20,360 nucleotides of DNA from JBOGGX01 sp050744245 (GTDB lineage Bacteria > Actinomycetota > Acidimicrobiia > Acidimicrobiales > JBOGGX01). The DNA lies in NCBI GenBank assembly GCA_050744245.1, contig JBOGGX010000292.1, positions 1-20,360 of the forward strand. Reading direction: 5' to 3'. Positions 14,755-20,360 of the stretch are shown piece after piece. A model generated the notes under the pieces. The model was not told where the DNA came from and did no database searches. It saw only the letters and a list, made by a program, of their open reading frames with translations. A program made the position numbers and the translations under genes. Positions within the stretch are counted from its first letter, which is position 1. Each line of letters starts with the position of its first letter.

Positions 14755-15204
14755 GTGCCTCGGGCGTTCCTGGGCCTTGGCTCCAATCTCGGTGACCGGC
14801 ACCGCTACCTCAAGGAGGCGGTCGACTCGATCACCGGCGTGGTGGCCGTGTCGCACCTCTACGAGAGCGAACCGGTGGGCGGGCCGGATCAGGGCCTGTT
14901 CCTCAACCTGGTGGTCGAGCTCGACACCACGCTGACGCCGCGTCAGCTGCTCGGCGTGTGCCACCGGCTCGAGACCGCGGCCGGACGGGTACGGGGCGAG
15001 CGCTGGGGACCCCGCACCCTCGACGTCGACATCCTCTGGATCGACGACGTCGACATCGACGAACCCGACCTCCAGATCCCGCACCCGCGCCTGTGGCGGC
15101 GCCGCTTCGCCGTCGCGCCGCTGCGGGAGGTGGCGCCCGACCTGGTGCCCGACGACTGGGAGGAACGGGCCGAGGGCCAGGTGCGCCGCCTGGGCCCGCT
15201 CTAG
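14755..15204 (+). CDS. folK: 2-amino-4-hydroxy-6-hydroxymethyldihydropteridine pyrophosphokinase
   Basis: A 149-residue HPPK that transfers pyrophosphate from ATP to 6-hydroxymethyl-dihydropterin, giving the substrate of FolP. Signatures: AFLGLGSNLGDR at 4-15 and the hallmark RWGPRTLDVDILW at 83-95, whose Asp90 and Asp92 bind the two magnesium ions; also IPHPRL near the C-terminus. The GTG start follows the folB stop by two bases; GAGGGGACGG lies somewhat far upstream. Slightly shorter than E. coli FolK (159) but complete. Confidence 0.95.
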   Translation: MPRAFLGLGSNLGDRHRYLKEAVDSITGVVAVSHLYESEPVGGPDQGLFLNLVVELDTTLTPRQLLGVCHRLETAAGRVRGERWGPRTLDVDILWIDDVDIDEPDLQIPHPRLWRRRFAVAPLREVAPDLVPDDWEERAEGQVRRLGPL

Positions 15205-15215
15205 GCGGCCGGCCC

Positions 15216-15926
15216 GTGCCGACGCTGCGCGTGATCGGGCCGGGCCGGGCGGGCCGCTCGCTCGCCGCGGCGCTGGAGCGCACCGGTTGGCGCGTCGACG
15301 GGTTCCTGGGCCGGGGCGACGACGTGTCGGGTGCGGCGGCCGGTGTCGATCTGCTTGTGATCGCGACCCCGGACGACGCCGTCGGTCGAGTGGCCGCCGC
15401 GGTCGAGCCGGTGCCCACGACCGTGGTGGCCCATCTGGCCGGCTCGTTCGGCCTTGACGTGCTGGGACCGCACACGCGTCGGGCCGCGGTCCACCCGTTG
15501 GTGTCCCTGCCCGACGCCGAGGTCGGCGCCGTGCGTCTGATCGGCGCGTGGTACGCGGTCGCCGGCGACTCGATGGCCGGCGAGGTGGTGGCCGCGCTCC
15601 AGGGGCGGTGGTTCACCGTCGCCGACGCCGATCGGGCCATCTACCACGCGGCGGCCGCCGTCGCGTCCAACCACCTGGTCGTGCTGCTGGCTCAGGTCGA
15701 GCGGCTGGCCACCGAGGCGGGGGTGCCGATGGCGGCGTATCTCGACCTGGTGCGGGCCACGATCGAGAACGTGGCCGAGCTCGGTGCCCCGGCCGCGCTC
15801 ACCGGTCCGGCCGCTCGGGGCGACGTAGCCACCGTGCGCCGCCACCTCGACGCGGTGGCGCCCGACGAGCGCCCGCTGTACGAGGCCCTGGCCGCCGAGG
15901 CGCGAAGGCTGGCCGGGTGCGGGTAG
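15216..15926 (+). CDS. Rossmann-like DUF2520 oxidoreductase (possible ketopantoate reductase)
   Basis: A 236-residue protein. The N-terminal Rossmann fold has a dinucleotide loop VIGPGRAGRSL at 6-16 and ATPDDAV after strand 4. The C-terminal half (about 115-236) is the helical DUF2520 domain, with the conserved YHAAAAVASNHLVVLL helix. The mycobacterial equivalent (Rv3603c type) also sits immediately before panC. Such proteins resemble ketopantoate reductase and 6-phosphogluconate dehydrogenase in fold, and ketopantoate reductases outside the PanE family are known. With panC next door, reduction of ketopantoate is a reasonable guess but not shown. The frame is open far upstream, but the GTG at 15216, directly before TLRVIGPG, fits the family start. 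The end overlaps panC by 10 bases. Confidence 0.85.
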   Translation: MPTLRVIGPGRAGRSLAAALERTGWRVDGFLGRGDDVSGAAAGVDLLVIATPDDAVGRVAAAVEPVPTTVVAHLAGSFGLDVLGPHTRRAAVHPLVSLPDAEVGAVRLIGAWYAVAGDSMAGEVVAALQGRWFTVADADRAIYHAAAAVASNHLVVLLAQVERLATEAGVPMAAYLDLVRATIENVAELGAPAALTGPAARGDVATVRRHLDAVAPDERPLYEALAAEARRLAGCG

Positions 15927-16774
15927 TCACGACCATCGCCGAGACCCGCGGTCGGCTCGACGGGGCCCGCGGTGAGGGTCGCACCGTCGGGCTGGTGCCC
16001 ACCATGGGCTCGCTCCACGCCGGCCACCTGTCGTTGGTCGAGCGGTCGGCGGCCGAGCACGACGTCACGGTCGTCACCGTGTTCGTCAACCCGCTGCAGT
16101 TCGGTCCGAGCGAGGACTTCGCCGCCTACCCCCGCGACCTCGATCGCGACGTCGACCTGGCCGAGCGGTCGGGCGCCGACCTCGTGTTCGCCCCACCGCT
16201 CGAGGAGATGTATCCCCGCCCGATGCTGACCGCGGTCTCGGTCGGCGCGATGGCCGAGTCGTTGGAGGGGGCGGCCCGGCCCGGCCACTTCGACGGCGTG
16301 GCCACCGTGGTCGCCAAGCTGTTCTCCATCGTCGGATCGAGCCATGCCTACTTCGGCGAGAAGGACTACCAGCAGCTCCAGGTGGTGACCCGGCTGGCTT
16401 CCGATCTGTCGCTGCCGATCACGGTCGTCCCGTGCCCGACCGTCCGGGAGCCGGACGGATTGGCGCTGTCGAGTCGGAACGCGTATCTCGGCCCGGAGGA
16501 ACGGGCCGCGGCACCGGTGCTGCAGCGGGCGCTGCGGGCCGGGGCGGCGGCCATCGAGCGGGACGGCGTGCGTGACGGCGCCGAGGTTCGGCGGCTGATG
16601 ACCGAGACGATCGAGTCCGAACCGCGGGCCGCGCTCGAGTACGCCGAGGTGGTCTCGGCCTCGACCCTGCAGCCCGTCGACCCGCTGGCCGGTGAACTTC
16701 GGCTCCTGACCGCGGCCCGCTTCGGCCGGGCCCGGCTCATCGACAACGTCGGGGCCATCGTTGCCCGAGCTTGA
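15917..16774 (+). CDS. panC: Pantothenate synthetase (pantoate-beta-alanine ligase)
   Basis: A 285-residue ligase that adenylates pantoate and joins it to beta-alanine, forming vitamin B5. Motifs: PTMGSLHAGH at 28-37 (the HIGH-type ATP site), FVNPLQFGPSEDF at 56-68, GHFDGVATVVAKLF (pantoate site), FGEKDYQQL at 146-154 (KMSKS-like region) and LSSRNAYL. Full length for the family. The GTG at 15917 lies inside the DUF2520 gene and gives the expected N-terminus MRVVTTIAETR. Its 3' end overlaps nadB by 14 bases, so the three genes are probably translationally coupled. The beta-alanine-forming enzyme PanD is not found in the window. Confidence 0.95.
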   Translation: MRVVTTIAETRGRLDGARGEGRTVGLVPTMGSLHAGHLSLVERSAAEHDVTVVTVFVNPLQFGPSEDFAAYPRDLDRDVDLAERSGADLVFAPPLEEMYPRPMLTAVSVGAMAESLEGAARPGHFDGVATVVAKLFSIVGSSHAYFGEKDYQQLQVVTRLASDLSLPITVVPCPTVREPDGLALSSRNAYLGPEERAAAPVLQRALRAGAAAIERDGVRDGAEVRRLMTETIESEPRAALEYAEVVSASTLQPVDPLAGELRLLTAARFGRARLIDNVGAIVARA

Positions 16775-18356
16775 CCTGCTCGTCCTGGGCAGCGGCGTCG
16801 CCGGGCTGTCGGCCGCGGTGCGTGCCGCCGACGTCCACGGCATGGTGGTCGGTGTCCTGACCAAGGGCGAGCTCCAGCAGGCGACCACCCGGTGGGCCCA
16901 GGGCGGCGTGGCCGCGGTGCTCGGCGGGACCGACCCGGACTCGACCGACCTGCATCTGGCCGACACCTTGGCCGCCGGCGGCGGGCTGGGCGACACCGAC
17001 GCGGTGCGGGTGCTGGTCGACGAGGGACCGGGCCGGGTCAACGAGCTCATCGCCATGGGCGCCATGTTCGACGTCGGGCCGGATGGCGGGCTGGCCCGGG
17101 CGAGGGAGGGCGGCCACTCGGTCGCTCGCATCATCCATGCGGGCGGCGCGGCCACGGGCGCCGAGATCGAGCGGGCACTCGTGCAGGAGGTGAACGACAC
17201 CGCCGCGGTGGTGTACGAACACGCCTTTGCGCTGGACCTGATGGTCCAAAGTAGAAGGTGTCGCGGCGTGACGGCGATGTCGGCCGACGGCGAGGTGATC
17301 GAGGTGCCGGCCCGCCACGTGCTGCTGGCCACGGGCGGTGCCGGCCAGCTGTTCGCGGTGACGACGAACCCGGTCGAGGCCACCGGCGACGGTGTGGCCA
17401 TGGCCCTGCGGGCCGGGGTCTCGGTGGCCGACGTCGAGTTCGTGCAGTTCCACCCGACGGCCCTCCATCACCCGGCCATGCCCCGGCCGCTCCTGTCGGA
17501 GGCGCTGCGCGGCCACGGCGCGCTTCTGCGCGACGCCAAGGGCGACCGGTTCGTCGACGAGCTCCTGCCCCGTGACGCGGTCAGCCGGGCCATGACGGCC
17601 CGGATGCTCGACCAGGAGGTCGACCACCTGTGGCTCGACGCCACCGGGCTCGAGCGGTTCGCCGAGCGGTTCCCGACCATCGCCGACGCGCTGCGCCACG
17701 CCGGGCTCGACCCGGCGGTCGACTGGCTGCCGATCGCACCGGCGGCCCACTACTTCTGCGGCGGGATCGTCACGGACCTCGATGGCGCCACCACCATGCC
17801 GGGGCTGTGGGCCGCGGGGGAGACGGCCAACAACGGCGTCCACGGGGCCAACCGGCTGGCGTCGAACTCGTTGCTGGACGGGATGGTGTTCGCGCCCCGG
17901 GTGGTGGAAGCCATCGAACGGGGCAAGGACGAACCCGAGCCGACGGGCGCCCTGCGGGCCGTGCTCGGCGGAGACGGAGTCGACGGCGACGGCCACGGCG
18001 GCGACGGCGGTCTTCCCGGTCGTCGGCTGCGGTTCGTCCGGCGCACGGGAGGAGGCAATAGTCGAGTCGACGTGGCGAAGGCTCGTGATCGGCTGCAACG
18101 CTCGCTGACGATGGACGCCGGGGTCCTGCGGTCGGCGCGCTCGCTCGAGGGGGCGGCGGGGGCCGTGGGCGTGGCCGACGCGGCCGTCACCGGCCGGCCC
18201 CTCGACCGGGGCGGACACGAGCTGGCCAACCTGGCTGACGTGGCCCGGGCCGTCGTCGCGGCCGCCACCGCGCGCAAGGAGAGCCGAGGGGCGCACACCC
18301 GCACCGACTTCCCCGCTACCGACCCCGCGGGCAGGGTCCGCTACGTCATCGGGTGA
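16761..18356 (+). CDS. nadB: L-aspartate oxidase
   Basis: A 531-residue flavoenzyme oxidising L-aspartate to iminoaspartate, the first step of de novo NAD synthesis. The FAD loop is VLGSGVAGLSAA at 8-19; TRWAQGGVAAVL at 43-54, VQFHPTALH at 228-236, LLPRDAVSRAM at 268-278 and HGANRLASNSLLDGMVF at 361-377 are conserved in NadB and related succinate dehydrogenase flavoproteins. The C-terminal helical domain ends SRGAHTRTDFP. A Gly/Asp low-complexity insertion (403-417, codons 17967-18011) links the FAD and C-terminal domains. The TTG at 16761 starts within panC. Quinolinate synthase (nadA), the usual partner, is not in the window. Confidence 0.94.
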   Translation: MPELDLLVLGSGVAGLSAAVRAADVHGMVVGVLTKGELQQATTRWAQGGVAAVLGGTDPDSTDLHLADTLAAGGGLGDTDAVRVLVDEGPGRVNELIAMGAMFDVGPDGGLARAREGGHSVARIIHAGGAATGAEIERALVQEVNDTAAVVYEHAFALDLMVQSRRCRGVTAMSADGEVIEVPARHVLLATGGAGQLFAVTTNPVEATGDGVAMALRAGVSVADVEFVQFHPTALHHPAMPRPLLSEALRGHGALLRDAKGDRFVDELLPRDAVSRAMTARMLDQEVDHLWLDATGLERFAERFPTIADALRHAGLDPAVDWLPIAPAAHYFCGGIVTDLDGATTMPGLWAAGETANNGVHGANRLASNSLLDGMVFAPRVVEAIERGKDEPEPTGALRAVLGGDGVDGDGHGGDGGLPGRRLRFVRRTGGGNSRVDVAKARDRLQRSLTMDAGVLRSARSLEGAAGAVGVADAAVTGRPLDRGGHELANLADVARAVVAAATARKESRGAHTRTDFPATDPAGRVRYVIG

Positions 18357-18373
18357 CAGAACGGGCTGGCGGG

Positions 18374-18379
18374 TACGTT
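18374..18379 (+). promoter_or_regulatory. TACGTT -10 element before the internal nadC start
   Basis: TACGTT ends six bases before an in-frame GTG at 18386, the same geometry as at coaX, the sigma gene and the small membrane gene. It would give nadC its own leaderless message in addition to read-through from nadB. Confidence 0.45.
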
Positions 18380-18385
18380 GACGCG

Positions 18386-19255
18386 GTGACGGGTGCCCAT
18401 CCACCGATGGTCGTGGTGCGCGAGGCCGTCACCCGCGCCCTCGCCGAGGACCTCACGCCGCTGGGCGACCTGACATCGGCGTTGCTGCCCGCGGGGATGA
18501 CCGCCGTCGCCGACTTCGTGCCCCGCGAGGAGGGGGTGCTGGCCGGCGTGCTGTGCGCCGGCGAGGCCATCCGCCAGGTCGACGCCGAGGTCGCGGTCAC
18601 GTGGCGGGCCGACGACGGCGACTGGGTCGAGCCCGGGACATCGATGGGCACGGTCGAGGGGCGGCTGGCTTCGATCCTCACCGTCGAACGCACGGCGCTC
18701 AACTTCCTGTGTCATCTGTCGGGCGTCGCCACCCTCACCCGTCGCTTCGTCGATGCGGTGGCCGCCTACGGCGGTGGGGCCAGAATCTGGGACACCCGCA
18801 AGACCACGCCGGGAATGCGGGCCCTGGAGAAGGCCGCCGTCCGGGCCGGCGGAGGTGTCAACCACCGGGGCAATCTCTCCGACTGGGTCATGCTCAAGGA
18901 CAACCACCTGGCCCACGTCGGCGTCGAGGAGGCGGTCAAGCAGTCGAGGCACCGCTGGCCCGGCCGTCTGGTCCACGTCGAATGCGACGGCGAGGACCAG
19001 GTCGAGGCCGCGTTGGCGGCCGGGGCCGACGCCGTCCTGCTCGACAACATGAAGCCAGAGGAGGTGCGGTCGTGCGTCGCCCTGGTCCACGACATCGTGA
19101 ACCGGACCCGCCAGCGCCGACCGCTGCTCGAGGTCAGCGGCGGGATCACGCTCGAGACGGTAGGGTCCTATGCCGCCGCCGGCGCGGACCTCATCTCGGC
19201 CGGGGCGATCACCAGCTCGGCCCCGGCGCTCGACCTCGCCCTCGACGTGAGGTGA
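18386..19255 (+). CDS. nadC: Nicotinate-nucleotide pyrophosphorylase (quinolinate phosphoribosyltransferase)
   Basis: A 289-residue enzyme converting quinolinate and PRPP to nicotinate mononucleotide, the entry to NAD. Conserved segments: AEDLTPLGDLTS near the N-terminus, ERTALNFL, DTRKTTPG at 136-143, HRGNLSDWVMLKDNH at about 160-174, and the barrel-closing VSGGI with ISAGAIT. Two starts compete: GTG 18353 overlaps the nadB stop as GTGA and adds 11 residues, while GTG 18386 sits six bases behind a TACGTT box and gives the more typical N-terminus. I prefer 18386; both may be used. coaX follows after 79 bases. Confidence 0.93.
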   Translation: MTGAHPPMVVVREAVTRALAEDLTPLGDLTSALLPAGMTAVADFVPREEGVLAGVLCAGEAIRQVDAEVAVTWRADDGDWVEPGTSMGTVEGRLASILTVERTALNFLCHLSGVATLTRRFVDAVAAYGGGARIWDTRKTTPGMRALEKAAVRAGGGVNHRGNLSDWVMLKDNHLAHVGVEEAVKQSRHRWPGRLVHVECDGEDQVEAALAAGADAVLLDNMKPEEVRSCVALVHDIVNRTRQRRPLLEVSGGITLETVGSYAAAGADLISAGAITSSAPALDLALDVR

Positions 19256-19322
19256 GAAGCAGGCGTTGCTCGCGACCTCCTGCCGTCCACGGGCGAGACG
19301 GCGGAAGGCGGAGGGATCCTTC

Positions 19323-19328
19323 TAACCT
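19323..19328 (+). promoter_or_regulatory. TAACCT -10 element for coaX
   Basis: TAACCT ends six bases before the coaX ATG at 19335. A hairpin, CGGAGG (19309-19314) with CCTCCG (19326-19331), spans the -10 and the predicted transcription start. No ribosome-binding site is evident. Confidence 0.5.
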
Positions 19329-19334
19329 CCGGCG

Positions 19335-20168
19335 ATGCTCCTCGTCATCGACGTCGGCAACACCCAGACCGTCATCGGTATCTATGGCGAGGAACTGGGC
19401 CGGGAGACGACCGAGGACGACGAAGACCCGACCGCCCCGCGCACCGACGGCGCCGAGCGCGGCCTCCTCGACCACTGGCGCATCTCGACCAACGCCGAGC
19501 GCACGTCGGACGAGTTGGCGCTGGCGGTGCAGGAGTTCCTCGCCTTCCACGGCTTCAGCTTCGAGGAGGACGTCGACGGGGTCGCCCTGTGCTCGTCGGT
19601 CCCGAGCATCACCGCCGCCGTACGCGAGATGAGCGAGCGCTACTTCGGGTTCAAGGCGCTCGTCGTCGAACCGGGCATCAAGACGGGGATGCCGATCCTG
19701 TACGAGAACCCCAAGGAGGTGGGCGCCGACCGGATCGCGGACGCGGTGGCCGCCTTCGACCTGTACGGCGGGCCGACGATCGTCGTCGACTTCGGCACCG
19801 CCACCACCCTCGAAGCCATCTCGGCCAGGGGCGAGTACCTCGGCGGGGCCATCCTTCCTGGCATCGAGATCAGCCTCGATGCCCTGTTCTCCCGGGCGGC
19901 CGCCCTGCGCCGGGTCGAGCTCATCGAGCCCCGCAGCGTCATCGGCAAGAACACCATCGAGGCCATCCAGTCCGGCGCGCTCTACGGCTTCGCCGCCCAG
20001 GTGGACGGCATCGCCCAGCGGATGCTGGCCGAGCTGGGGGAGGCGACCGTCGTCGCCACCGGCGGCCTGGCCGCGCTCATCACGCCGTTCAGCTCGACCA
20101 TCCAGTACCACGAGCCGTGGCTCACGCTGCACGGCCTCCGGCTCATCTTCGAGAAGAACCGGGTCTGA
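19335..20168 (+). CDS. coaX: Type III pantothenate kinase
   Basis: A 277-residue ASKHA-fold kinase phosphorylating pantothenate, the first step of CoA synthesis. Motifs: IDVGNT at 5-10 (phosphate loop), GADR at 130-133 (catalytic Asp132), VDFGTATT at 151-158, GGAILPG at 170-176 and ATGGLA in the C-terminal domain. A charged insertion at about 19-44 (rich in Glu, Asp and Thr) between the first strands makes it slightly longer than the usual 255-270. The ATG follows a TAACCT box by six bases. It continues the pantothenate line from panC, separated by nadB-nadC, and the lysS frame begins two bases after its stop. Confidence 0.95.
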   Translation: MLLVIDVGNTQTVIGIYGEELGRETTEDDEDPTAPRTDGAERGLLDHWRISTNAERTSDELALAVQEFLAFHGFSFEEDVDGVALCSSVPSITAAVREMSERYFGFKALVVEPGIKTGMPILYENPKEVGADRIADAVAAFDLYGGPTIVVDFGTATTLEAISARGEYLGGAILPGIEISLDALFSRAAALRRVELIEPRSVIGKNTIEAIQSGALYGFAAQVDGIAQRMLAELGEATVVATGGLAALITPFSSTIQYHEPWLTLHGLRLIFEKNRV

Positions 20169-20170
20169 TC

Positions 20171-20360
20171 TTGACTGCCGACGTTCCCTACCGGTGGGAG
20201 TCGAGCGCGCTCGCGGCCGAGGTCCGCGCCACGCACGCCGACCTGGCGCCGGGAACCGAGACCGGCGACGTCGTGGCCGTCGCCGGGCGGATCATGCTCA
20301 GGCGCGTGCAGGGCAAGCTCGCCTTCGCCGAGCTGCAGGACTCCAGCGGCCGCATCCAGC
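20171..20360 (+). CDS. lysS: Class II lysyl-tRNA synthetase, N-terminal part (3' partial)
   Basis: 63 codons are visible, running off the right edge. The frame from TTG 20171 reads MTADVPYRWESSALAAEV and then GDVVAVAGRIMLRRVQGKLAFAEL with QDSSGRIQ, the first strands of the anticodon-binding OB fold of class II LysRS (compare the V-x-GR-hh-x-R-x-hGK-hhF-h-x-L-x-D-x-x-G-x-IQ pattern). In mycobacteria lysS also follows coaX closely. The catalytic domain is outside the window. The TTG start follows the coaX stop by two bases; a strong ribosome-binding site is not seen, so the exact start is tentative. Confidence 0.85.
   Translation, partial: MTADVPYRWESSALAAEVRATHADLAPGTETGDVVAVAGRIMLRRVQGKLAFAELQDSSGRIQ

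Overview
The window is about 20 kb of very GC-rich DNA with dense coding and short or overlapping gene junctions. It looks like the chromosome of a high-GC actinobacterium. Three things support this. First, the gene order zinc-metalloprotease - tilS - hpt - ftsH - folE - folP - folB - folK - DUF2520 gene - panC - coaX - lysS matches the block known from Mycobacterium (Rv3626c down to Rv3598c), apart from local insertions. Second, there is a SigR/RsrA-type sigma and zinc anti-sigma pair. Third, TAnnnT -10 boxes lie 6-10 nt before several start codons, as in leaderless actinobacterial mRNAs. A deep-branching class such as Acidimicrobiia is plausible, but that is inference.

Left part (1-2560, + strand): the 3' end of one PDZ protein; a complete HtrA-like serine protease that looks like its tandem paralogue; a SigR/SigH-type ECF sigma factor with an unusual repeat-encoded tail; its RsrA-like anti-sigma factor; and a 62-aa Cys/His-rich protein preceded by an exact GGAAT-N18-GTT match to the SigR promoter consensus. 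A perfect 13-bp hairpin closes the unit.

Middle left (2580-6263, - strand): a three-gene molybdenum hydroxylase operon (FAD subunit, 2Fe-2S subunit, molybdopterin subunit) of the xanthine dehydrogenase/aldehyde oxidase type. A nested palindrome separates it from a divergent + strand unit that starts with an overlooked 46-codon membrane protein and continues into the zinc metalloprotease, tilS, hpt and ftsH.

Right part (11284-20360, + strand): a cofactor block. folE, folP, folB and folK make the pterin branch of folate. folE is interrupted exactly at its zinc-ligand cysteine by a 334-residue intein with two LAGLIDADG motifs. A dual-specificity-phosphatase-like protein that has lost its catalytic cysteine sits between folP and folB. 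Then come a Rossmann/DUF2520 protein (possible ketopantoate reductase), panC, nadB, nadC, coaX and the start of lysS. nadB-nadC occupy the place where mycobacteria carry panD, so folate, NAD and pantothenate/CoA synthesis are combined in one stretch.

The most unusual items are the FolE intein and its codon-biased downstream flank, the inactive-looking phosphatase inside the folate cluster, the SigR-type promoter in front of the small Cys/His protein, the dyad between the divergent units, and the small membrane ORF. No tRNA, rRNA, CRISPR array or insertion sequence was seen. No intergenic stretch exceeds 300 bases.
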